Positions 41,832 through 53,460 of a stretch of 64,000 bases of DNA are shown one piece after another. The notes beneath the pieces are model-generated. The model searched no databases. It saw nothing but the letters and a program-made list of their open reading frames with translations, and was not told where the DNA came from. This stretch comes from Megachile rotundata (Eukaryota; Arthropoda; Insecta; Hymenoptera; Megachilidae): the NCBI RefSeq assembly GCF_050947335.1, contig NW_027473316.1, positions 248,001 through 312,000 of the forward strand, written 5' to 3'. Numbering within the stretch: the first letter of the stretch is position 1; the number at the start of each line of letters is the position of its first letter. Position numbers and translations under genes: made by a program.

Positions 41832-42808
41832 ATTGTATGATTGTGATTGTATGATTGTGATTTTATGATTGTGATTGTATGATTGTGATTGTGAGATTGT
41901 GATTGTGAGATTGTGATTGTGAGATTGTGATTGTATGATTGTGATTTTGTGATTGTGATTGTATGATTGTGATTGTATGATTGCGATTTTATGATTGCGA
42001 TTGTATGATTCTGATTGTCTGATTGTGATTGTATGATTGTGATTGTGTGATTGTGACTGTATGATTGTGATTGTATGATTGTGATTGTATGATTGTGATT
42101 GTATGATTGTGATTGTATGATTGTGATTGTATGATTGTGATTGTATGATTGTGATTGTATGATTGTGATTGTATGATTGTGATTGTATGATTGTGATTGC
42201 ATGATTGTGATTGTATGATAGTAATTGTATGATTGTGATCGTATGATTGTGGTTGTATAATTAAGGTTGTATGATTGTTTCTGTATGATTGTGATTGTAT
42301 GATTGCGATTGTATGATTGTGATTGTATGATTGCGATTGTATGATTGCGATTGTATGATTGCGATTGTATGATTGTGATTGTATGATTGTGATTTTATGA
42401 TTGTGATTGTATGATTGTGATTGTGAGATTGTGATTGTGAGATTGTGATTGTATGATTGTGATTGTATGATTGTGATTGTATGATTGTGATTGTATGATT
42501 GTGATTGTATGATTGTGATTGTATGATTGTGATTGTATGATTGTGATTGTATGATTGTGATTGTATGATTGTGATTGCATGATTGTGATTGTATGATAGT
42601 AATTGTATGATTGTGATCGTATGATTGTGATTGTATGATTGTGATTGTATGATTGTGATTGTATGATTGTGATCGTATGATTGTGGTTGTATAATTAAGG
42701 TTGTATGATTGTTTCTGTATGATTGTGATTGTATGATTGCGATTGTATGATTGTGATTGTATGATTGTGATTGTATGATTGTGATCGTATGATTGTGATT
42801 CTTTGATT

Positions 42809-42951
42809 GCGATTGTATGATTGCGATTGTATGATTGCGATTGTATGATTGCGATTGTATGATTGCGATTGTATGATTGCGATTGTATGATTGCGATTGT
42901 ATGATTGCGATTGTATGATTGCGATTGTATGATTGCGATTGTATGATTGCG
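42809..42951 (+). repeat. GCG (CpG) ladder, 11 steps
   Basis: Eleven steps in block W, followed by GAG monomers and a second short pair of GCG monomers near 43045. Confidence 0.9.
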
Positions 42952-44312
42952 ATTGTATGATTGTGATTGTGAGATTGTGATTGTGAGATTGTGATTGTAT
43001 GATTGTGATTTTGTGATTGTGATTGTATGATTGTGATTGTATGATTGCGATTGTATGATTGCGATTGTATGATTCTGATTGTATGATTGTGATCGTATGA
43101 TTGTGATCGTATGATTGTGATCGGATAATTGTGATTGTATGATTGTGATTGTATGATTGTGATTGTATGATTGTGATTGTTTGATTGTGATTGTATGATT
43201 GTGATTGTATGATTGTGATTCTATGATTGTGATTGTTTGATTCTGATTATATGATTGTTATTGTATGATTCTGATTGTATGATTGTGATTGTATGATTGT
43301 GATTGTATGATTGTGATTCTTTCATTGCGATTGTATGATTATGATTGTATGATTGTGATTGTATGATTGTGATTGTATGATTGTGATCGCACGATTGTGG
43401 TTCTTTGATTGCGATTGTATGATTGTGATTGTATGATTGTGATTGTATGATCGTGATTGTGAGATTGTGATTGTGAGATTGTGATCGTATGATTGTGATT
43501 GAATGATTGTGATTGTATGATAGTAATTGTATGATTGTGATTGTATGATTGCGATTGTATGATTGTGATTGTATGATTGCGATTGTATGATTGTGATCGT
43601 ATGATTGTGATTCTTTGATTGCGATTGTATGATTGTGATTGTGTGATTGTGATTGTATGATTGTGATTGTATGATTATGGTTGCATGATTGTGATTGTAT
43701 GATTGTGATTCTTTCATTGCGATTGTATGATTGTGATTGTATGATTGTGATTGTATGATTGTGATTGTATGATTGTGATTGTATGATTGTGATCGTATGA
43801 TTGTGGTTGTGTAATTAAGGTTGTATGATTGTTTCTGTATGATTGTGATTGAATGATTGCGATTGTATGATTGTGATTGTATGATTGTGATTGCCTGATT
43901 GTGATTGTATGATTGTGATTGCCTGATTGTGATTGTATGATTGTGATTGTATGATTGTGATTGTATGATTGTGATCGTATGATTGTGATTGTATGATTGT
44001 GATTGTATGATTGTGATTGTATGATTGTGATTGTATGATTGTGATTGTATGATTGTGATTGTATGATTGTGATCGTATGATTGTGGTTGTATAATTAAGG
44101 TTGTCTGATTGTTTCTGTATGATTGTGATTGTATGATTGCGATTGTATGATTGTGATTGTATGATTGTGATTGTATGATTGTGATTGTATGATTGTGATT
44201 GTATGATTGTGATTCTTTCATTGCGATTGTATGATTGTGATTGTATGATTGTGATTGTATGATTGTGATTGTATGATTGTGATTGTATGATTGTGATCGT
44301 ATGATTGTGGTT

Positions 44313-45572
44313 GCATAATTAAGGTTGTATGATTGTTTCTGTATGATTGTGATTGTATGATTGCGATTGTATGATCGTGATTGTGAGATTGTGATTGTGA
44401 GATTGTGATTGTATGATTGTGATTGAATGATTGTGATTGTGTGATAGTAATTGTATGATTGTGATTGTATGATTGTGATTGTATGATTGTGATTGTATGA
44501 TTGTGATTGTATGATTGTGATTGTATGATAGTAATTGTATGATTATGATGGTATGATAGTGATTGTATGATTGTTTCTGTATGATTGCGATTGTATGATT
44601 ATGATTGAATGATTGTGATTGTATGACTGTGATTGTGTGATCGTGATTGTGATATTGTGATTGTATGATTTTGATTGTGAGATTGTGATTGTGAGATTGT
44701 GATTGTATGATCGTGATTGTATGATCGTGATTGTATGATCGTGATTGTGAGATTGTGATTGTATGATTGTGATTGTATGATTGTGATTGTATGATTGTGA
44801 TTGTATGATTGTGATTGTATGATTGTGATTGTATGAGTGTGATTGTATGATAGTAATTGTATGATTGTGATTGTATGATTGTGATTGTATGATTGTGATT
44901 GTATGATTGTGATTGTATGATTGTGATTGTATGATTGTGATTGTATGATTGTGTTTGTATGATTGTGATTGTGTGTTTGTGATTGTGTGATTGTGATTGT
45001 GTGATTGTGATTGTATGATTGTGATTGTATGATTGTGATTGTATGATTGTCATTGTATGATTGTGATTGTATGATTGTGATTCTATGATTGTGATTGCAT
45101 GATTGTGATTGCATGATTGTGATTGTATGATTGTGATTGTATGATTGTGATTGTATGACTGTGATTGTATGATTGTGATTGTATGATTGTGATTGTATGA
45201 TTGTGATTTTATGATTGTGATTGTAAGATTGTGATTGTGAGATTGTGATGGTGAGATTGTGATTGTGAGATTGTGATTGTGAGATTGTGATTGTATGATT
45301 GTGATTTTTTGATTGTGATTGTATGATTGTGATTGTATGATTGTGATTGTATGATTGTGATTGTATGATTGTGATTGTATGATTGTGATTGTATGATTGT
45401 GATTGTATGATTGTGATTGTATGATTGTGATTGTATGATTGTGATTGTATGATTGTGATTGCATGATTGTGATTGTATGATAGTAATTGTATGATTGTGA
45501 TCGTATGATTGTGATTGTATGATTGTGATTGTATGATTGCGATTGTATGATTGTGATCGTATGATTGTGGTT
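44313..45572 (+). repeat. U-like tail preceding V3
   Basis: This segment starts at a GCATAATTAAGG marker and matches 32290-33548 at offsets of 12,023 rising to 12,024. The one-base change arises because the copy at 32338 carries a single-base deletion (GATGCG) that is absent here (GATTGCG near 44363). It includes GATATTG, TTTTG and GAG variants and long runs of canonical monomers. It shows that the 12-kb period spans at least 32.3 to 45.6 kb. Confidence 0.78.
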
Positions 45573-45692
45573 GTATAATTAAGGTTGTATGATTGTTTCT
45601 GTATGATTGTGATTGTATGATTGCGATTGTATGATTGTGATTGTATGATTGTGATTGTATGATTGTGATCGTATGATTGTGATTCTTTGATT

Positions 45693-45807
45693 GCGATTGT
45701 ATGATTGCGATTGTATGATTGCGATTGTATGATTGCGATTGTATGATTGCGATTGTATGATTGCGATTGTATGATTGCGATTGTATGATTGCGATTGTAT
45801 GATTGCG
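45693..45807 (+). repeat. GCG (CpG) ladder, 9 steps
   Basis: First ladder of V3. An extra isolated GCG near 45931 after TTTTGTG is private to this copy. Confidence 0.9.
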
Positions 45808-46882
45808 ATTGTATGATTGTGATTGTATGATTGTGATTTTATGATTGTGATTGTATGATTGTGATTGTGAGATTGTGATTGTGAGATTGTGATTGTGAGA
45901 TTGTGATTGTATGATTGTGATTTTGTGATTGCGATTGTATGATTGTGATTGTATGATTGCGATTTTATGATTGCGATTGTATGATTCTGATTGTATGATT
46001 GTGATTGTATGATTGTGATTGTGTGATTGTGACTGTATGATTGTGATTGTATGATTGTGATTGTATGATTGTGATTGTATGATTGTGATTGTATGATTGT
46101 GATTGTATGATTGTGATTGTATGATTGTGATTGTATGATTGTGATTGTATGATTGTGATTGTATGATTGTGATTGTATGATTGTGATTGTATGATTGTGA
46201 TTGTATGATTGTGATTGTATGATTGTGATTGCATGATTGTGATTGTATGATAGTAATTGTATGATTGTGATCGTATGATTGTGGTTGTATAATTAAGGTT
46301 GTATGATTGTTTCTGTATGATTGTGATTGTATGATTGCGATTGTATGATTGTGATTGTATGATTGCGATTGTATGATTGCGATTGTATGATTGCGATTGT
46401 ATGATTGTGATTGTATGATTGTGATTTTATGATTGTGATTGTATGATTGTGATTGTGAGATTGTGATTGTGAGATTGTGATTGTATGATTGTGATTGTAT
46501 GATTGTGATTGTATGATTGTGATTGTATGATTGTGATTGTATGATTGTGATTGTATGATTGTGATTGTATGATTGTGATTGTATGATTGTGATTGTATGA
46601 TTGTGATTGTATGATTGTGATTGTATGATTGTGATTGTATGATTGTGATTGCATGATTGTGATTGTATGATAGTAATTGTATGATTGTGATCGTATGATT
46701 GTGATTGTATGATTGTGATTGTATGATTGTGATTGTATGATTGTGATCGTATGATTGTGGTTGTATAATTAAGGTTGTATGATTGTTTCTGTATGATTGT
46801 GATTGTATGATTGCGATTGTATGATTGTGATTGTATGATTGTGATTGTATGATTGTGATCGTATGATTGTGATTCTTTGATT

Positions 46883-46997
46883 GCGATTGTATGATTGCGA
46901 TTGTATGATTGCGATTGTATGATTGCGATTGTATGATTGCGATTGTATGATTGCGATTGTATGATTGCGATTGTATGATTGCGATTGTATGATTGCG
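46883..46997 (+). repeat. GCG (CpG) ladder, 9 steps
   Basis: Second ladder of V3, nine steps, exactly 16,040 bp from the V1 ladder at 30843. Confidence 0.9.
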
Positions 46998-48366
46998 ATT
47001 GTATGATTGTGATTGTATGATTCTGATTGTATGATTGTGATCGTATGATTGTGATCGTATGATTGTGATCGGATAATTGTGATTGTATGATTGTGATTGT
47101 ATGATTGTGATTGTATGATTTTGATTGTTTGATTGTGATTGTATGATTGTGATTGTATGATTGTGATTCTATGATTGTGATTGTTTGATTCTGATTGTAT
47201 GATTGTTATTGTATGATTCTGATTGTATGATTGTGATTGTATGATTGTGATTGTATGATTGTGATTCTTTCATTGCGATTGTATGATTGTGATTGTATGA
47301 TTGTGATTGTATGATTGTGATTCTTTCATTGCGATTGTATGATTGTGATTGTATGATTGTGATTGTATGATTGTGATTGTATGATTGTGATTGTATGATT
47401 GTGATTTTATGATTGTGATCGTACGATTGTGGTTGTATAATTAAGGTTGTATGATTATTTCTTTATGATTGTGATTGTATGATTGCGGTTGTATGATTGT
47501 GGTTGTATGATTGTGATTGTATGATTGTGATCGTATGATTGTGAATCTTTGATTGCGATTGTATGATTGTGATTGTATGATTGTGATTGTATGATTGAGA
47601 TTGTATGATTGTGATTGTATGATTGTGATTGTATGATAGTGATTGTATGATTGTTTCTGTATGATTGTGATTGTATGATTGCGATTGTATGATTATGATT
47701 GTATAATTGTGATTGTATGATTGTGATTGTGTGATTGTGATTGTGAGATTTGATTGTATGATCGTGATTGTATGATCGTGATTGTGAGATTGTGATTGTA
47801 TGATTGTGATTGAATGATTGTGATTGTATGATAGTAATTGTATGATTGTGATTGTATGATTCGGATTGTATGATTGTGATTGTATGATTGTGATTGTATG
47901 ACTGTGATCGTATGATTGTGATTCTTTGATTGCGATTGTATGATTGTGATTGTATGATTGTGATTGTATGATTGTGATTGTATGATTGTGATTGCATGAT
48001 TGTAATTGTATGATTGTGATTGCATGATAGTGGTTGTATGATTGTGATTGTATGATTGTGATTGTATGATTGCGATCGTATGATTGTGATTGTATGATTG
48101 TGATTGTATGATAGTGATTGTATGATAGTGATTGTATGATTGTGATTGTATGATTGCGATTGTATGATTATGATTGAATGATTGTGATTGTATGACTGTG
48201 ATTGTGTGATTGTGATTGTGAGATTGTGATTGTATGATCGTGATTGTATGATCGTGATTGTGAGATTGTGATTGTATGTTTGTGATTGTATGATTGTGAT
48301 TGTATGATTGTGAATGTATGATTGTGATTGTATGAGTGTGATTGTATGATAGTAATTGTATGATTG

Positions 48367-48710
48367 TGATGTATGATTGTGATTGTATGATTGTGATTGT
48401 ATGATTGTGATTGTATGATTGTTATTGATATGATTGTGATTGTATGACTGTGATTGTATGATTGTGATTGTATGATTGTGATTGTATGATTGTGATGTAT
48501 GATTGTGATTGTATGATTGTGTTTGCATGATCGTGATTACATGATTGTGATTGTGTGATTGTGATTGTGTGATTGTGACTGTATGATTGTGATTGTATGA
48601 TTGTGATTGATGATTGTGATTGTATGATGGTGATTGTATGATTGTGATTGTATGATTGTTATTTTATGATTGTGATTGTATGATTGTGATTGTGAGATTG
48701 TGATGTGAGA
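48367..48710 (+). other. Cluster of six private single-base indels
   Basis: Within about 340 bp I see GTGATGTATG (loss, near 48370), GTTATTGATATG (gain, near 48427), a second GTGATGTATG (loss, near 48494), GATTGATGATTG (loss, near 48609) and GATGTGAG (loss of one G compared with GATGGTGAG at 52.13 kb, near 48704). That is five by direct reading, and the offset arithmetic to the Y copies (12,749, remainder 9 modulo 14) agrees with this set plus two inherited deletions. A sixth difference, a GAGATTGAG substitution, follows but is shared with 52.14 kb. Paralogous copies at 36.26-36.5 and 51.8-52.1 kb are intact at the indel sites. Confidence 0.7.
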
Positions 48711-48964
48711 TTGAGATTGTGAGATTGTGATTGTGAGATTGTGATTGTATGATTGTGATTTTTTGATTGTGATTGTATGATTGTGATTGTATGATTGTGA
48801 TTGTATGATTGTGATTGTATGATTGTGATTGTATGATTGTGATTGTATGATTGTGATTGTATGATTGTGATTGTATGATTGTGATTGTATGATTGCGATT
48901 GTATGATTGCGATTGTATGATTGTGATTGTATGATTGTGATCGTATGATTGTGATTCTTTGATT

Positions 48965-49065
48965 GCGATTGTATGATTGCGATTGTATGATTGCGATTGT
49001 ATGATTGCGATTGTATGATTGCGATTGTATGATTGCGATTGTATGATTGCGATTGTATGATTGCG
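48965..49065 (+). repeat. GCG (CpG) ladder, 8 steps
   Basis: Eight steps opening Y copy 2. The corresponding ladder of Y copy 1 has seven. Confidence 0.9.
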
Positions 49066-50308
49066 ATTGTATGATTGTGATTTTATGATTGTGATTGTAT
49101 GATTGTGATTGTGAGATTGTGATTGTGAGATTGTGATTGTGAGATTGTGATTGTATGATTGTGATTTTGTGATTGTGATTGTATGATTGTGATTGTATGA
49201 TTGCGATTGTATGATTGCGATTGTATGATTCTGATTGTATGATTGTGATCGTATGATTGTGATCGTATGATTGTGATCGTATAATTGTGATCGTATGATT
49301 GTGATGGTATGATTGTGATTGTATGATTGTGATTTTATGATTGTGATTGTGAGATTGTGATTGTATGATTGTGATTGTATGATTGTGATTGTATGATTGT
49401 GATTGTATGACAGTGATTGTAAGATTGTGATTGTGTGATTGCGATTGTATGATTGTGACTGTATAATTGTGATTGTATGATTGTGTTCGTATGATTGTGA
49501 TTGTATGATTGTGATTGTATGATTGTGATCGTATGATTGTGATCGTATAATTGTGATCGTATGATTGTGATCGTATGATTGTGATTGTATGATTGTGATT
49601 GTATGATTGTGATTGTATGATTGTGATTGCATGATTGTGATTGTATGATTGTGATTGTTTGATTGTGATTGTATGATTGTGATTGTATGATTGTGATTCT
49701 ATGATTGTGATTGTTTGATTCTGATTGTATGATTGTTATTGTATGATTCTGATTGTATGATTGTGATTGTATGATTGTGATTGTATGATTGTGATTGTAT
49801 GATTGTGATTCTTTCATTGCGATTGTATGATTGTGATTGTATGATTATGATTGTATGATTGTGATCGTACGATTGTGGTTGTATAATTAAGGTTGTATGA
49901 TTATTTCTGTATGATTGTGATTGTATGATTGCGGTTGTATGATTCTGATTGTATGATTGTGATTGTATGATTGTGATCGTATGATTGTGAATCTTTGATT
50001 GCGATTGTATGATTGTTATTGTATGATTGTGATTGTGTGATTGTGATTGTATGATTGTGATTGTATGATTGTGATTGTATGAGTGTGATTGTATGATTGT
50101 GATTGTATGATTGTGATTGTATGCTAGTGATTGTATGATTGTTTCTGTATGATTGTGATTGTATGATTGTGATCGTATGATTGTGGTTGTATAATTAAGG
50201 TTGTATGATTGTTTCTGTATGATTGTGATTGTATGATTGCGATTGTATGATTGTGATTGTATGATTGTGATTGTATGATTGTGATCGTATGATTGTGATT
50301 CTTTGATT

Positions 50309-50465
50309 GCGATTGTATGATTGCGATTGTATGATTGCGATTGTATGATTGCGATTGTATGATTGCGATTGTATGATTGCGATTGTATGATTGCGATTGT
50401 ATGATTGCGATTGTATGATTGCGATTGTATGATTGCGATTGTATGATTGCGATTGTATGATTGCG
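50309..50465 (+). repeat. GCG (CpG) ladder, 12 steps
   Basis: This is the longest ladder in the window, twelve CpGs at exact 14-bp spacing. Confidence 0.9.
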
Positions 50466-50880
50466 ATTGTATGATTGTGATTGTGAGATTGTGATTGTGA
50501 GATTGTGATTGTGAGATTGTGATTGTATGATTGTGATTTTGTGATTGTGATTGTATGATTGTGATTGTATGATTGCGATTGTATGATTGCGATTGTATGA
50601 TTCTGATTGTATGATTGTGATCGTATGATTGTGATCGTATGATTGTGATCGGATAATTGTGATTGTATGATTGTGATTGTATGATTGTGATTGTATGATT
50701 GTGATTGTTTGATTGTGATTGTATGATTGTGATTGTATGATTGTGATTCTATGATTGTGATTGTTTGATTCTGATTGTATGATTGTTATTGTATGATTCT
50801 GATTGTATGATTGTGATTGTATGATTGTGATTGTATGATTGTGATTGTATGATTGTGATTCTTTCATTGCGATTGTATGA

Positions 50881-52330
50881 TTGTGATTGTATGATTGTGA
50901 TTGTATGATTGTGATTGTATGATTGTGATTGTATGATTGTGATTTTATGATTGTGATCGTATGATTGTGGTTGTATAATTAAGGTTGTATGATTATTTCT
51001 GTATGATTGTGATTGTATGATTGCGGTTGTATGATTGTGGTTGTATGATTGTGATTGTATGATTGTGATCGTATGATTGTGAATCTTTGATTGCGATTGT
51101 ATGATTGTGATTGTATGATTGTGATTGTATGATTGAGATTGTATGATTGTGATTGTATGATTGTGGTTGTATGATAGTGATTGTATGATTGTTTCTGTAT
51201 GATTGTGATTGTATGATTGCGATTGTATGATTATGATTGTATAATTGTGATTGTATGATTGTGATTGTGTGATTGTGATTGTGAGATTTGATTGTATGAT
51301 CGTGATTGTATGATTGTGATTGTATGACTGTGATCGTATGATTGTGATTCTTTGATTGCGATTGTATGATTGTGATTGTATGATTGTGATTGTATGATTG
51401 TGATTGTATGATTGTGATTGCATGATTGTAATTGTATGATTGTGATTGCATGATAGTGGTTGTATGATTGTGATTGTATGATTGTGATTGTATGATTGCG
51501 ATTGTATGATTGTGATTGTATGATTGTGATTGTATGATAGTGATTGTATGATAGTGATTGTATGATTGTGATTGTATGATTGCGATTGTATGATTATGAT
51601 TGAATGATTGTGATTGTATGACTGTGATTGTGTGATTGTGATTGTGAGATTGTGATTGTATGATCGTGATTGTATGATCGTGATTGTGAGATTGTGATTG
51701 TATGTTTGTGATTGTATGATTGTGATTGTATGATTGTGATTGTATGATTGTGATTGTATGTGTGTGATTGTATGATAGTAATTGTATGATTGTGATTGTA
51801 TGATTGTGATTGTATGATTGTGATTGTATGATTGTGATTGTATGATTGTGATTGTATGATTGTGATTGTATGACTGTGATTGTATGATTGTGATTGTATG
51901 ATTGTGATTGTATGATTGTGATTGTATGATTGTGATTGTATGATTGTGTTTGCATGATTGTGATTACATGATTGTGATTGTGTGATTGTGATTGTGTGAT
52001 TGTGACTGTATGATTGTGATTGTATGATTGTGATTGTATGATTGTGATTGTATGATGGTGATTGTATGATTGTGATTGTATGATTGTGATTTTATGGTTG
52101 TGATTGTATGATTGTGATTGTGAGATTGTGATGGTGAGATTGAGATTGTGAGATTGTGATTGTGAGATTGTGATTGTATGATTGTGATTTTTTGATTGTG
52201 ATTGTATGATTGTGATTGTATGATTGTGATTGTATGATTGTGATTGTATGATTGTGATTGTATGATTGTGATTGTATGATTGTGATTGTATGATTGTGAT
52301 TGTATGATTGTGATTGTATGATTGTGATTG
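50881..52330 (+). repeat. V-type fragment between Y copies
   Basis: This fragment has AATTAAGG near 50973 followed by ATTATTTCTG, GCGGTTG, GTGAATC and ATTGAGATTG variants, in the same order as 35.33-35.5 and 47.44-47.6 kb. A GAGATTTG deletion is near 51285. Its later part resembles 36.0-36.6 kb, with intact monomers at the positions disrupted in V3. Compared with 47.75 kb it is missing the GAATG/GATAGTAATTG segment after the deletion, so the fragment is internally shortened. Confidence 0.72.
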
Positions 52331-53460
52331 CATGATTGTGATTGTATGATTGTGATGGTATGATTGTGATCGTATGATTGTGATTGTATGATTGTGATTG
52401 TATGATTGCGATTGTATGATTGTGATCGTATGATTGTGGTTGTATAATTAAGGTTGTATGATTGTTTCTGTATGATTGTGATTGTATGATTGCGATTGTA
52501 TGATTGCGATTGTATGATTGTGATTGTATGATTGTGATCGTATGATTGTGATTCTTTGATTGCGATTGTATGATTGCGATTGTATGATTGCGATTGTATG
52601 GTTGCGATTGTATGATTGCGATTGTATGATTGCGATTGTATGATTGCGATTGTATGATTGCGATCGTATGATTGCGATTGTATGATTGTGATTTTATGGT
52701 TGTGATTGTATGATTGTGATTGTGAGATTGTGATTGTGAGATTGTGATTGTGAGATTGTGATTGTGAGATTGTGATTGTATGATTGTGATTTTGTGATTG
52801 TGATTGTATGATTGTGATTGCATGATTGCGATTGTATGATTGCGATTGTATGATTCTGATTGTATGATTGTGATCGTATGATTGTGATCGTATGATTGTG
52901 ATCGTATAATTGTGATCGTATGATTGTGATGGTATGATTGTGATTGTATGATTGTGATTTTATGTTTGTGATTGTGAGATTGTGATTGTATGATTGTGAT
53001 TGTATGATTGTGATTGTATGATTGTGATTGTATGACAGTGATTGTAAGATTGTGATTGTGTGATTGCGATTGTATGATTGTGACTGTATAATTGTGATTG
53101 TATGATTGTGTTCGTATGATTGTGATTGTATGATTGTGATTGTATGATTGTGATCGTATGATTGTGATCGTATAATTGTGATCGTATGATTGTGATCGTA
53201 TGATTGTGATTGTATGATTGTGATTGTATGATTGTGATTGTATGATTGTGATTGCATGATTGTGATTGTATGATTGTGATTGTTTGATTGTGATTGTATG
53301 ATTGTGATTGTATGATTGTGATTCTATGATTGTGATTGTTTGATTCTGATTGTATGATTGTTATTGTATGATTCTGATTGTATGATTGTGATTGTATGAT
53401 TGTGATTGTATGATTGTGATTGTATGATTGTGATTGTATGATTGTGATTCTTTCATTGCG
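52331..53460 (+). repeat. Y module copy 3
   Basis: AATTAAGG near 52442 is followed by a nine-member GCG ladder from 52562, four GAG monomers, GATCGTATAATTG near 52905, TATGTTTGTG, and the rare GACAGTG-GTAAGATTG-GACTGTATAATTG-GTGTTCG series at 53030-53120. It ends with a GTTTGATTCTG/GTTATTG module at about 53278-53380. Order and spacing match copy 2 closely, with private substitutions such as TATGGTTG in the ladder near 52600 and 52695, and GCGATCG near 52660. Confidence 0.74.
52562..52676 (+). repeat. GCG (CpG) ladder, 9 steps
   Basis: Nine steps in Y copy 3. One step is flanked by TATGGTTG and one reads GCGATCG, so this ladder is the least uniform and the last long one in the window. Confidence 0.88.

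Larger units (their letters stand above)
38280..44312 (+). repeat. Displaced U-like block W
   Basis: From 38280 this block repeats U1 from 12934 (offset 25,346), including the GAGATTTG deletion near 38621. Near 39.7 kb it changes to the spacing seen at U unit starts: 39707-40001-40281 has intervals of 294 and 280 bp, as does 17399-17693-17973. The interval 40281-41597 (1,316 bp) equals 15033-16349. The interval 41597-42255 (658 bp) equals 1989-2647. Near 42.95-44.2 kb it matches 10.0-11.25 kb. It is thus a mosaic of U modules embedded inside the 12-kb V period. GCG ladders start at 41717 and 42809. Confidence 0.75.
45573..48660 (+). repeat. HOR block V3
   Basis: This is the third copy of the V module. 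It matches V1 at 16,012-16,040 and V2 at 12,010-12,108. GCG ladders start at 45693 and 46883; GATCGGATAATTG is near 47065; the GTTTGATTCTG/GTTATTG module is at about 47120-47225; the GAGATTTG deletion is near 47747. Its AATTAAGG markers are near 45573, 46287, 46763 and 47435. The right end, from 48.37 kb, is disrupted by several private single-base indels described separately. Confidence 0.78.
48711..50880 (+). repeat. Y module copy 2
   Basis: This is a longer Y copy. A GCG ladder starts at 48965 and a 12-member ladder at 50309. GATCGTATAATTG occurs near 49276 and 49547. A rare run of variants (GACAGTG, GTAAGATTG, GACTGTATAATTG, GTGTTCG; 49408-49490) is shared only with 53.03-53.12 and 62.71-62.79 kb. 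GTTTGATTCTG modules are at about 49645-49755 and 50705-50800. AATTAAGG markers are near 49881 and 50189; TATGCTAGTG is near 50122. Compared with copy 1 it lacks the first AATTAAGG marker. Confidence 0.74.

Noticed and set aside
48139..48149. Origin of replication or centromere-protein (CENP-B-like) box
   Set aside because: AT-rich variants are present throughout, but I recognise no origin consensus or CENP-B box; calling one would be guesswork.
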